A DNA stretch of 17,495 bases, taken from positions 68,960 through 86,454 of the forward strand of contig CARFUA010000008.1 of assembly GCA_948976265.1 (NCBI GenBank), in the 5' to 3' direction. Numbering within the stretch: position 1 is the first letter of the stretch; the number at the start of each line of letters is the position of its first letter. This document shows positions 1 through 6,810 of the stretch, piece by piece. Origin of the DNA: an uncultured Clostridia bacterium (lineage in GTDB: Bacteria > Bacillota > Clostridia > TANB77 > CAG-508). The notes below the pieces were generated by a model. That model searched no databases. It was not told where the DNA came from and was given only the letters and a program-made list of their open reading frames with translations. A program made the translations under genes and the position numbers.

Positions 1-55
1 TAGCCGCAAAAAAAGCATTAATTAAAATTAAAACAATCAATATTACTATTTGCAT
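1..55 (-). CDS. N-terminal fragment of a probable CNNM/CorC (HlyC)-type membrane protein
   Basis: Only the first 18 codons are inside the window, reading MQIVILIVLILINAFFAA before the left edge. What is visible is one hydrophobic membrane segment ending in Asn-Ala-Phe-Phe-Ala-Ala. Family knowledge: CNNM-domain transporters (CorC/HlyC/YhdP type, linked to Mg2+ or Co2+ export) commonly open with a helix ending in NAFFAASE, which is the reason for the call. A promoter (-35 at 113-118, -10 at 90-95) and a purine-rich AGGGG about 12 bases before the ATG support a real start. That spacing is somewhat long. The gene follows mltG on the same strand but has its own promoter. The identification rests on a short match and could be wrong; the presence of a translated start is more certain than the family. 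Confidence 0.5.
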   Translation of the reverse strand, partial: MQIVILIVLILINAFFAA

Positions 56-89
56 ACTATTAAAATTCCCCTTTTCTTAAATATTATTT

Positions 90-118
90 ATTGTATTACA
101 ACTATATGAATTTTTCAA
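90..118 (-). promoter_or_regulatory. Promoter for the left-edge membrane protein gene
   Basis: On the minus strand TTGAAA (118-113) is followed after 17 bases by TACAAT (95-90). The predicted transcription start near 83 gives a leader of about 28 bases before the ATG at 55. The match to the sigma-A consensus is four of six and five of six positions. Confidence 0.55.
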
Positions 119-161
119 GAGAAATTTACAGATTTATTTTACCTTTTCAAGCAGTTCCTTC

Positions 162-1241
162 TTATTCATATTCATACCACAATCCTTCATTCTTCAATTG
201 TCTAATCAAATTATTGTGTTCTTCATAAGTTTTTGTAAAATAAACTTTTTTATTTTTATCTGCCACAAAATATAAATTATCTGTTTTCGTATAATTCAAC
301 GTAGCCAATATTGCCTCTCTACTTGGATTACAAATCGGACCAATCGGCAATTTTCCTTCCATATTTGGACCTCTTGTATTATAAGGATTTTCCTTCTTTA
401 ATTCATTCGCATATAAATCTCGTTCTCCCATATCCACTTTAAACGCATAATAAGCAGTCACATCACTTCCTAAACTCATTCCCTTTTGCAATCGATTCAC
501 CAACACTCCAACAATCTCTTTACGATCTTCTTGGCTAACACCTTCTAATTCTGCAATAGAAGCTAACGTCATTAATTCATATAAATCATACTTCATCTCC
601 TCTTTATGCTCACTTAAAAATTGATCTGTATAATTCAAAATCACATTAAAAATTGTTTTCACAGAAACTTCTTCATTCTCAAAAATATACGTATCTGGAA
701 GCAAATATCCTTCCAATGGATAATAAACTCCCTCTTTTTTTATCGCATCACTTAAAAACCAATATTTTTCAATCAAAGAATCAATATACGCCTCATCTTC
801 TAGCAATTGATAAACATCTTCTTCCGTATTCTTCGTTTTATCTGCAATCGCTTTGGCTACACTTCGCATATTCTTTCCTTCAATAAAAGTAATTTTGACT
901 TCTTCTTTCACCACTTCGCCTTTTTGCATCTGACTCAAAATCGTTGGCAAATCCTTTGAATTATCAAAATCATATTTTCCAGCTTGAAGCTTCGAAATAG
1001 CATGTAACTTCATATAAATTTTCATCACATTCGAATCTCTAACAACTTCTTTTTCCTCCAACAAATCCGCAATTGCAATCATGCCCCTTCCATCTTCAAT
1101 CTCAACACGAATCACTTTTCCATTTTCAGCTTGCACAGGTTTCTTCCCCATCTGATACCACACAAAACTCCCCAATCCTATACAAATCACAATTCCCACA
1201 ATAATCGCTATACTTATCCATATTATCTTCTTTTTATCCAT
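162..1241 (-). CDS. mltG: Endolytic murein transglycosylase MltG (YceG-like)
   Basis: MltG is a membrane-anchored lytic transglycosylase that cuts nascent peptidoglycan inside the glycan strand and so sets glycan length. The protein has a short basic N-terminus, one membrane segment (about residues 5-28 from the start chosen here), a LysM-like N-terminal part, and the YceG catalytic domain. Visible signatures are EGYLLPDTY, the catalytic-Glu motif LASIAELEG (aligned with the ASIVEKE of the family), LGSDVTAYYA, YNTRG, and LPIGPICNPSREAI followed by NLYFVAD near the C-terminus. The length of 359 residues is normal. The start at 1241 is preferred over an ATG four codons upstream (1253), because GGAG lies six bases before 1241 whereas only an A-rich stretch precedes 1253. 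The gene starts 19 bases after the stop of the disrupted glycosidase and probably shares its promoter. No convincing terminator follows. The family call is secure. Confidence 0.95.
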   Translation of the reverse strand: MDKKKIIWISIAIIVGIVICIGLGSFVWYQMGKKPVQAENGKVIRVEIEDGRGMIAIADLLEEKEVVRDSNVMKIYMKLHAISKLQAGKYDFDNSKDLPTILSQMQKGEVVKEEVKITFIEGKNMRSVAKAIADKTKNTEEDVYQLLEDEAYIDSLIEKYWFLSDAIKKEGVYYPLEGYLLPDTYIFENEEVSVKTIFNVILNYTDQFLSEHKEEMKYDLYELMTLASIAELEGVSQEDRKEIVGVLVNRLQKGMSLGSDVTAYYAFKVDMGERDLYANELKKENPYNTRGPNMEGKLPIGPICNPSREAILATLNYTKTDNLYFVADKNKKVYFTKTYEEHNNLIRQLKNEGLWYEYE

Positions 1242-1260
1242 TTTCCACTCCATTTCTTTT

Positions 1261-2431
1261 TCAAATTGTAAAATCTACCACCTTTTTAAGTCTTTCCAAA
1301 TCCATTGAATCCTTTGCTTTAACCATCACTTTTAAACCAGACTCTCGAAATTTTGGCGTCATTTCAATCAACAAGCGATAAAATCCATTCCAGTCATTAA
1401 TTTCTTCAAAATCAATACAAATTCCCTTATAATACTTTTTCATAACCTCATTATATAATGCATTAATCAGCTGATTTCTCTGCCTATAAGTTGCCAAAGG
1501 AAACGCCTCTTCGTTCTGAACCACTGCCATCATGCTAACTTCATTTTCTTCCGCCCAATTTAAAAACGTCTTATACTTCTCTGATTCACTCTCCATATTT
1601 TGCTTAATTTTAGCCTCTTTTGTTAAAACAAAATCCTCTATCAGCGCAACATTGGTTTCCTCTGGATTTTGTTGAATGACTTCTGGTATTTGTCCTAAAT
1701 CTGAAAACTCTCCTAAAATATGTAGTTTCGTCTCCTCTTCCACCAAATCTTCGCGCAATACTTCTATTTCAGACAATTTCTTCTTAGCAACCCAGCCAAC
1801 TCTTCCGTGAACTCGTTCTAACTTTTTGATAACGTCCACTTTCCTCCAAACAATAAACTTCGTCGCCTCTTTTTCCTTTCTCCACTGTTATTGCAAACGG
1901 AAGCTTATCCTCCTTTATTTTCACATTCTTCAACAACATCGCTCGCTTTTTTGCTTTGTTTTTAGAATCCATCGTCACTAAATTCGTCGTTTGGTGATAT
2001 TCCATCTCCATATCATACACCGTTTCCAAATCCGATATCGGCAAATACAATTTAGCCTCCATTTCCTTTAACAGCCCTTTCATCGGAAGGCTTACATCAT
2101 TTAGTAACATCGCATTTTCATTCAATTGCAAAACAGCAACATGCTTATAATACGTTGTAATCAATTCTTCATCACCTTTATTGTAATAAATCGTATCATC
2201 AAAAATCGCCTTAACATCTTCTTCTGAAAGGTACAACACCGTATCTTCTATATACATCGGATTCAACAACTGAACCGCTTCTTGATTCCAAACCAAACGC
2301 ACTTTTTTCATTTGACATTTCTGCTTCCAAGCATACATTCCATTTCGGATTCCAAAAATAAGAAATACTAATACCAGTACAGCCATCATTCTTCGCACGA
2401 AAAATTTCTTCGTTTTTTTCTTTTTTCTCAT
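1261..2431 (-). pseudogene. Disrupted membrane-anchored GH18-like glycosidase (frameshift and C-terminal loss)
   Basis: This appears to be one gene broken into two reading frames. Frame one starts with ATG at 2431 (AGAGG five bases upstream), carries a basic N-terminus and a membrane helix (about residues 15-31), a region resembling a copper-amine-oxidase-type N-terminal domain (DVSLPMKG, KLYLPISDLE), and the first half of an SH3b-like domain ending KVRTSS. It then runs out of frame and stops at 1784. The other frame continues the same SH3b domain as GRVGWVAKKKL and leads into a GH18-like barrel with GICIDFEEI, the equivalent of the family's DxE catalytic motif. It ends at VVDFTI with TGA at 1261, where intact relatives should go on through the rest of the barrel. 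The shift lies near 1803-1815 and fits one extra base (the C around 1807) or two missing ones. With both lesions the product is probably inactive; the N-terminal half could still be made. A sequencing error could explain the frameshift but not the missing end. Confidence 0.75.
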
Positions 2432-2461
2432 TGTATCCTCTTTACTTCAATTATTTTTTTT

Positions 2462-2490
2462 ATCATATCATAAATGATTTTTTTTGTAAA
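2462..2490 (-). promoter_or_regulatory. Promoter of the glycosidase remnant-mltG unit
   Basis: TTTACA (2490-2485) and TATGAT (2467-2462) are separated by 17 bases on the minus strand. The predicted start near 2455 leaves a leader of about 24 bases that contains the AGAGG ribosome binding site of the gene starting at 2431. It is probably the only promoter for mltG. Confidence 0.65.
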
Positions 2491-2695
2491 TATACAACAA
2501 AATTTTTTCCTTTTCCTCATCATTTTTCTTTCTATCTCTTTAAAAATACCTAAAATTCGATTTTAGAGGCTTTACTACCTTTCTGGTGTATTATGTATAT
2601 CTTTCATTTTAATAGACCTTCCTGGCGATTTCCTGGCGTCATTCCAAAAAACTATTTTTCTGATACCATGCCTTTTTATACCCTTAAAAAATCAC

Positions 2696-2739
2696 AAAAA
2701 ATGCCTAGAATCCATTTTCTCGAAATTTTAGGCATTTTT
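2696..2739 (-). terminator. Terminator of the prepilin-like gene
   Basis: An 11-base stem (AAAAATGCCTA at 2739-2729 pairing with TAGGCATTTTT at 2707-2697, minus strand) ends in a run of T residues. It lies about 50 bases after the stop codon at 2790. The symmetrical A/T runs could let it act in both directions. Confidence 0.75.
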
Positions 2740-2789
2740 CATTAAAAACCTTTTTCATCCGCCTTCTTGGGCATCTCTTGCCTTACTCA

Positions 2790-3776
2790 TTAACAATCTC
2801 CCAAACACCTCCGAACCAATTTTCCAATCGTTTCTGCAGGAAGACAAACTAAGGGACGATATCCTCCTTTACCATAAGTATCAATTTTTCCACTAAAACT
2901 TAATGAAAGTGTACCCATCTCAGGTCCCATACTATAAGAAAACGCCAGCCAATAAGCGCCACTTTCTTCAAACTTTCCTCCACGTGGGAAATATAATAAA
3001 TCTTCATATCCCACCATTCCTGAAAGATCTGGGTCCATATACATATCAATATTCGTCCCATACTTTCCATTAAAACTATCATTAAATTGTTTCACACCAG
3101 GACCACCAATTGCAAAAGCTCCAGAAATTCCTTGCGCAAATGCCTCCCAAAATGTTGTATTATCCATTTTTCCCCATAAAGGCTCTTCTCTGAATTCTTC
3201 TGGCACCGACGAATCTGGTACGCAATCGCTTGTTATAATATAAATATTCGTTCCATCATTCAAAAACACTTTCCAGTCTTCCACTCCATTGGAACTGTAT
3301 TTTATGCTATCTCCATAATTACTTGCCTTAATTTGACTCACTAAAGTTCGTTTATTAGGATCACCTTCTCCCCAAATAATCTGCCCTTTTTCTAAGGTAC
3401 CAAATGCTACTAATTCTTCTTCCTTTTTCAATTCTACATTTCCATTTTCAATTATCAACTGATACTCTTTTGAAATTTCTGAACTTGCTTTGCCAACTTC
3501 TTGTTCAATATAATCATCTATTGTTCCTAAATTTTCTGCCTGATTCTCCTGCTTTTCTTCATAAAACTTAAGTCCCAAACCTGCAACAAACAAATCCACT
3601 TCCTCTTTAATTCCTTCTATTTCATTTTTCGAAACGGCCCTTTCTGTTCGTCCTAAAATTCCACCTTCCCCTGCTATGAGCCTTAAACTTACACCTGCTA
3701 GAATCAATAATACAATAATTGTAATTACCAACGCAATCAGCGTAATTCCTTTCTTCTCATATGTTTTCTTTTTCAT
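2790..3776 (-). CDS. Prepilin-like secreted or pseudopilin-type protein
   Basis: This 328-residue protein opens with a type IV prepilin-like signal: a basic tail (MKKKTYEKKG), then ITLIALVITIIVLLILAGVS (residues 11-30), which is the pilin helix. Cleavage by a prepilin peptidase would fall between Gly10 and Ile11. The usual Glu at mature position 5 is Ala here (ITLIA in place of FTLIE). The rest is a predicted extracellular part with no further membrane segment: charged and helical up to about residue 110, then a globular C-terminal domain containing YWLAFSYSMG and ending GYRPLVCLPAE. That tail resembles the RPVVSL-type ends of abundant uncharacterised Clostridia surface proteins with the same leader. 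GGGAG lies about 11 bases before the ATG. The gene stands alone between its own promoter and terminator, without pilus assembly genes nearby. Its function is unknown. Confidence 0.7.
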   Translation of the reverse strand: MKKKTYEKKGITLIALVITIIVLLILAGVSLRLIAGEGGILGRTERAVSKNEIEGIKEEVDLFVAGLGLKFYEEKQENQAENLGTIDDYIEQEVGKASSEISKEYQLIIENGNVELKKEEELVAFGTLEKGQIIWGEGDPNKRTLVSQIKASNYGDSIKYSSNGVEDWKVFLNDGTNIYIITSDCVPDSSVPEEFREEPLWGKMDNTTFWEAFAQGISGAFAIGGPGVKQFNDSFNGKYGTNIDMYMDPDLSGMVGYEDLLYFPRGGKFEESGAYWLAFSYSMGPEMGTLSLSFSGKIDTYGKGGYRPLVCLPAETIGKLVRRCLGDC

Positions 3777-3811
3777 CTTTTCTTTTGCTCCCTTCTTTCC
3801 TTTATTTATAG

Positions 3812-3840
3812 ATTATAACATTTCACTAAATTTTTATCAA
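3812..3840 (-). promoter_or_regulatory. Promoter of the prepilin-like gene
   Basis: TTGATA (3840-3835), a 17-base spacer and a perfect TATAAT (3817-3812) on the minus strand. The predicted start near 3805 gives a leader of about 29 bases before the ATG at 3776. Confidence 0.8.
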
Positions 3841-3973
3841 TAAAAACAGAAAAATCTATTTCTCCTATTTTACATAACCATATACACTTTCATTCCAAAC
3901 AAGCTCAAATTATCGTATTATTGATTTATTTTCCAAAATTTTCCAATTTTCTCAGAAATATTACAAAAACCCC

Positions 3974-4002
3974 TTTCTTTTTTTTCAAAAATGTAGTATA
4001 AT
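3974..4002 (+). promoter_or_regulatory. Probable promoter of the NfeD-SPFH operon
   Basis: A perfect TATAAT lies at 3997-4002 on the plus strand. The only -35 candidate at a 17-base spacing is TTTCTT (3974-3979), which is weak. A small dyad, GTATT-TTTG-AATAC (4009-4022), sits at the predicted transcription start and could be an operator or may be chance. Confidence 0.5.
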
Positions 4003-4051
4003 AATAATGTATTTTTGAATACGTTAGTAAGGAAAAGTGAGGTGATTTTTT

Positions 4052-4477
4052 ATGTGGAAACTTTGGTTAATTTTTTCAGGCATTTTCTTAATTATGGAAA
4101 TTGGAACCGCTGGTTTTCTTGTATTCTGGTTTGCCATTGGCTCTTTGGTAGCTATGATTGCTAGTTTCTTTATCGAAAATGTGGTTGCACAAACTGCTAT
4201 TTTCGTAATTTCTTCAACCATTTTGTTATTTGCCACAAGACCCTTTGTCAATAAATTTGCCAAACCAGCCAATAACAATAAAACCAATGCATTTTCTATT
4301 GAAGGAAAAACTGGAAAAGTCATTCAAACCATTGATCCAATTGAAGGAAAAGGACAAATCAAGATTGATGGAGAAACTTGGTCAGCCAGATCCTTAGACA
4401 ATACATGCATTTCACAAGATACAAAAGTTATTGTAGAAAAAATTGATGGTGTCAAAGCCATCGTAAAACCCGTTTAA
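4052..4477 (+). CDS. Short NfeD-like membrane protein (OB-fold domain)
   Basis: The 141-residue protein has two to three hydrophobic segments in the first 65 residues (LWLIFSGIFLIMEIG, FLVFWFAIGSLVAMI, and a third ending LLFATRPFV). A short soluble C-terminal domain of about 70 residues follows, beginning EGKTGKVIQTIDPIEGKGQIKIDGETWSA. That layout is the short NfeD form, whose OB-fold domain is thought to interact with partner SPFH proteins; the GKV, GQIKIDGETW and IDG positions are typical. It starts with ATG after GAGGTGA. It is followed after 20 bases by the SPFH gene, and this gene pair is widely conserved. NfeD-SPFH pairs are linked to membrane microdomain organisation and envelope stress. 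The short form lacks the ClpP-like serine protease domain of long NfeD proteins. The call is firm. Confidence 0.9.
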   Translation: MWKLWLIFSGIFLIMEIGTAGFLVFWFAIGSLVAMIASFFIENVVAQTAIFVISSTILLFATRPFVNKFAKPANNNKTNAFSIEGKTGKVIQTIDPIEGKGQIKIDGETWSARSLDNTCISQDTKVIVEKIDGVKAIVKPV

Positions 4478-4497
4478 ATTAAAAAGGAGGAGAAAAA

Positions 4498-5430
4498 ATG
4501 GGATTTTTATTAGTAGTATTTATTATTATTGTAATTTTAGCATTAAAAACAATTAAAGTTGTTAGACAATCTGAAGTTTATATCATTGAAAGATTAGGTA
4601 AATTTCACAAAGTAGCAGAAGCTGGACTTACCATTATCGTACCTTTTATCGATACCGTAAGATCTGTGGTTAGTTTAAAGCAACAAACTATGGATATTCC
4701 ACCACAAGGAGTTATCACATCAGATAATGTTACCATTACCATTGATACGGTTGTATTTTACAAAATCACAGACCCTGCTAAAGCCGTTTATGAAATTCAA
4801 AGTTTGAAAAAAGGTATCGAATACTTAGCCATCACAACCATTCGTGATATTGTTGGTAAAATGGAACTTGACCAAACCTTTAGTTCAAGAGATATTATCA
4901 ATGACAAATTAAGAGTCATTTTAGATGAAGCAACTGACGCTTGGGGTTGTAAAGTAGACAGAGTGGAAATCAAAGACATTACTCCACCAGCTGACATTCG
5001 TGACGCCATGGAAAAACAAATGAATGCAGAACGTAATAAAAGAGCTTTAATTTTGGAAGCAGAAGGTGAAAGACAATCTGCTATCACACTTGCCGAAGGA
5101 CGTAAAGAAGCAGCCATTTTGGATGCCGAAGCTGACCGTGAAGCAAAAATCAGAAGAGCAACTGGTGAAGCAGAAGCGATCAAACAAGTGGCTGATGCAA
5201 AAGCACGTGAAATCCAAATGGTATACGATGCAATCAAAAGTGCTAACCCAGATGAAAAATTGGTACAAATTAAATCTTTGGAAGCATTGCAAGAAGTTGC
5301 TAAAGGTGAAGCAAACAAAATCTTCATTCCTTTCGAAGCAACCGCAGCATTAAGCAGTTTAGGTGCTGTAAAGGATGTTATGACAGATGGTAGAAAGCAT
5401 AAAAAGGTGAATAATCCTTTTGAGGAATAA
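4498..5430 (+). CDS. SPFH/Band 7 (stomatin-like, QmcA-type) membrane protein
   Basis: The 310-residue protein has one N-terminal membrane segment (residues 2-19). A Band 7/SPFH domain follows (about 20-190), with the typical VVRQSEVYIIERLGKF, GLTIIVPFID, QQTMDIPPQGVITSDN and VEIKDITPP signatures. A long alanine/glutamate-rich coiled coil (about 165-240) contains repeated EAEGERQ- and AEADREAKI-like heptads. A short C-terminal oligomerisation region (KIFIPFEATAALSSLG) follows. Members form large cage-like rings in the membrane that organise microdomains and modulate membrane proteases such as FtsH. A very strong AAGGAGGAG precedes the ATG. It is the second gene of the NfeD-SPFH operon, and a strong terminator follows it. 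The length is normal and nothing is missing. Confidence 0.95.
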   Translation: MGFLLVVFIIIVILALKTIKVVRQSEVYIIERLGKFHKVAEAGLTIIVPFIDTVRSVVSLKQQTMDIPPQGVITSDNVTITIDTVVFYKITDPAKAVYEIQSLKKGIEYLAITTIRDIVGKMELDQTFSSRDIINDKLRVILDEATDAWGCKVDRVEIKDITPPADIRDAMEKQMNAERNKRALILEAEGERQSAITLAEGRKEAAILDAEADREAKIRRATGEAEAIKQVADAKAREIQMVYDAIKSANPDEKLVQIKSLEALQEVAKGEANKIFIPFEATAALSSLGAVKDVMTDGRKHKKVNNPFEE

Positions 5431-5446
5431 ATAAAATGAAATAGAC

Positions 5447-5488
5447 AAAATAAAAGACGACGGAAGTTTTCCGTCATCTTTTATTTTT
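5447..5488 (+). terminator. Terminator after the SPFH gene
   Basis: A stem of about 18 pairs with one mismatch (left arm 5448-5465, loop GTT at 5466-5468, right arm 5469-5486) has the core GACGGAA/TTCCGTC and ends in TTTATTTTT. Because the outer arms are A-rich and T-rich, it can also terminate the convergent minus-strand gene that stops at 5505. Confidence 0.9.
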
Positions 5489-5504
5489 GGAACAATTGTA
5501 AATT

Positions 5505-6080
5505 CTAGGAGATTCTGGATATTATATTCATCTCTTCATACCGTAATTGTGCCTCTCTCTGTTTTTCCCGCAACAATTTGTACGCTTCAAGAGATTCTCC
5601 TCTGCCCTTATGATACAAATAAACATCCTTATTCGCATCCCAGCGTTTAAAACCATACTTTTCTAATATGGGGATAATAGCAGCATTAATTTTCTGATTA
5701 ATGTCACTATTATAATCCCGTACTACATAATACGGTATTAAACTTGGAACGCCGTACATTGCAACCGTATCCATTTTGGCAGCCAATGCCATCAAAACAA
5801 CTACATCCTCCAGCAACTTCATTGACTTCCCTGGATCTGAGCTTAAATTCGGATGAAAAAGCACTTTATTATCCGGCATAAAACTCATACGGATATAATT
5901 GGTGGGAGTCGCTACATAATCCGCTGAATAATTGTACCGAATTTTTCCCAATCTCATACCATTGGTTGAGAAGACTCCAAAAAAAACTGTCGGAATTCCA
6001 TCTGGGTTATCCTTTGGATCCTTTCTTTGAGAACAAACTTCTGGTACACTTGTCACAACATATCCTACTGCGTCTAACAT
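5505..6080 (-). CDS. Unrecognised soluble protein, 191 residues
   Basis: I do not recognise this protein. It has no signal peptide or membrane segment and looks like a mixed alpha/beta soluble protein. Visible stretches include GIPTVFFGVFSTNGMRLGKI near residue 30, a Pro/Asp-rich middle (FMPDNKVLFHPNLSSDPGKS), a hydrophobic helix (LEDVVVLMALAAKM) and a charged C-terminal helix (GESLEAYKLLREKQREAQLR). The start is secure: AGGAGGT lies seven bases before the ATG, and a consensus promoter lies just upstream. Two 60-base stretches I counted had 38-40 % G+C, but a third had 30 %, so a foreign origin is only a weak suggestion. It is a one-gene transcription unit ending in the bidirectional terminator shared with the SPFH gene. 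Its neighbour at 6206-6691 is also unrecognised. Confidence 0.7.
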   Translation of the reverse strand: MLDAVGYVVTSVPEVCSQRKDPKDNPDGIPTVFFGVFSTNGMRLGKIRYNYSADYVATPTNYIRMSFMPDNKVLFHPNLSSDPGKSMKLLEDVVVLMALAAKMDTVAMYGVPSLIPYYVVRDYNSDINQKINAAIIPILEKYGFKRWDANKDVYLYHKGRGESLEAYKLLREKQREAQLRYEEMNIISRIS

Positions 6081-6127
6081 TTTGTTTACCTCCTTTTGCT
6101 ATAAAACATTCATTATGTTACGCTCCT

Positions 6128-6156
6128 ATTATACACCCATTTTCCCATTATGTCAA
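6128..6156 (-). promoter_or_regulatory. Consensus promoter of the 191-residue gene
   Basis: TTGACA (6156-6151), a 17-base spacer and TATAAT (6133-6128) match the sigma-A consensus at all 12 positions. The predicted start near 6121 gives a leader of about 40 bases, including the AGGAGGT site. Strong constitutive expression is the simplest inference. Confidence 0.85.
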
Positions 6157-6176
6157 TCCTTTTTTGCAAATTTTAA

Positions 6177-6200
6177 GGCAACTGCAAAAATGCAGCTGCC
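6177..6200 (-). terminator. Probable terminator of the 161-residue gene
   Basis: The dyad GGCAGCTGCA / TGCAGTTGCC on the minus strand forms a ten-pair stem with one mismatch or wobble. It begins six bases after the stop codon at 6206. The following stretch TTAAAATTT is only moderately T-rich, so the terminator may be weak. It lies just upstream of the promoter at 6128-6156. Confidence 0.6.
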
Positions 6201-6205
6201 CTGGT

Positions 6206-6691
6206 TTACCGAATATTTAAAACAAACTTGAATTTCAAATTCATCAAGTTTGTATTAAATTTCGCTTTTTTATCCCATACGCATGAATCCAGCGCTTCAT
6301 AGGATTCTAAATAAAAATCAATTTGGGTCAATTTTTTTAAGTCTTCTACTAAAGTGTTTGTATATTCCACCATTTTTTTAGTTAAACTTTCACAAATTTC
6401 CCTTTTTCTTTTGCGTTTACCTTTGCAGGAATCGCATTCCTGCTTATAAAATGCTTTTTCCTGCTCATTCAAACAGTAGTACACTTCCACAAAAAACTCC
6501 TTCCGAAAAGAAGTTTCTCTCATGTTGTACTCCGATAAAATCGCCTCCTCCTGCATGAGTTTTTTTCTCTCACGTTTCAGGTTACGTAAGCCTACCCTTC
6601 TTTGTTCATCCAGAGCATTTACAATCTCTTTTGTACGCTCCAAGTGGAGTGTCAGTTCACTGGCAAGGCTTAAATTTTCTTTTCCTTCCAT
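6206..6691 (-). CDS. Unrecognised charged helical protein, 161 residues
   Basis: This protein is not recognised. It is highly charged and probably mostly helical (LHLERTKEIVNALDEQ, LRNLKRERKKLMQEEAILSE). It has a Cys-x2-Cys pair followed by a basic stretch (CDSCKGKRKRKREIC, residues 86-100) that could bind metal or nucleic acid; this is only suggestive. There is no membrane segment or signal peptide. The ATG at 6691 is chosen because AAAGGA lies just upstream. A TTG start at 6751 is possible on paper, but it coincides with the first base of the promoter -35 box, so that codon would not be transcribed from this promoter. It is a single-gene unit between its promoter and the hairpin at 6177-6200. 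No link to its unrecognised neighbour is visible apart from orientation. Confidence 0.65.
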   Translation of the reverse strand: MEGKENLSLASELTLHLERTKEIVNALDEQRRVGLRNLKRERKKLMQEEAILSEYNMRETSFRKEFFVEVYYCLNEQEKAFYKQECDSCKGKRKRKREICESLTKKMVEYTNTLVEDLKKLTQIDFYLESYEALDSCVWDKKAKFNTNLMNLKFKFVLNIR

Positions 6692-6722
6692 ATTTCTATT
6701 CCTTTCTATGTTTAGTAGTTTT

Positions 6723-6751
6723 ATTTTAGCATTTTTCGCACATTTTGTCAA
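6723..6751 (-). promoter_or_regulatory. Promoter of the 161-residue gene
   Basis: TTGACA (6751-6746), a 17-base spacer and TAAAAT (6728-6723), minus strand. The predicted start near 6716 gives a leader of about 25 bases before the ATG at 6691, and it excludes the longer TTG-initiated version of the gene. Confidence 0.8.
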
Positions 6752-6810
6752 TTCCTTTTCTCTCGTTCTGAATTCTATCCAACCTCATACAATAATATCA
6801 GGTGATTTTC

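Larger units (their letters stand above)
2432..2789. other. Intergenic region: promoter, dyad, short direct repeat and terminator
   Basis: No convincing gene lies in these 358 bases. From left to right there is the minus-strand promoter at 2462-2490; a dyad CTAAAAT-TCG-ATTTTAG at 2550-2566, followed on the minus strand by a short T-rich run (possible weak terminator); a direct repeat of TTCCTGGCG around 2619-2638; and the terminator at 2696-2739. A ten-codon reading frame on the minus strand near 2580-2610 has a ribosome-binding-like AGGAAGG, but nothing else supports it. Confidence 0.5.

Noticed and set aside
653..886. Plus-strand reading frame of 77 codons inside mltG
   Set aside because: It lies opposite the well-supported mltG gene, has no ribosome binding site or recognisable domain, and its composition is that of an antisense shadow.
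1800..1840. Programmed ribosomal frameshift in the glycosidase remnant
   Set aside because: The A-run CAAAAAG is near, but the coding potential stays in the first frame beyond it (KVRTSS), so a slip there would not rebuild the SH3b domain. The missing C-terminus also argues for decay.
2580..2612. Ten-codon minus-strand reading frame (MKDIHNTPER) after AGGAAGG
   Set aside because: It is too short to judge, has no promoter of its own, and is not followed by a gene it could regulate before the next promoter.
4797..5477. 226-codon minus-strand frame opposite the SPFH gene
   Set aside because: It results from the regular codon pattern of the alanine/glutamate-rich coiled coil, has no start signals, and runs through the terminator.
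6749..6808. Longer starts: TTG at 6751 (161-residue gene) and GTG at 6802 (flippase)
   Set aside because: The TTG falls in the -35 box of the promoter, and the GTG falls in the ribosome binding site of the flippase gene.
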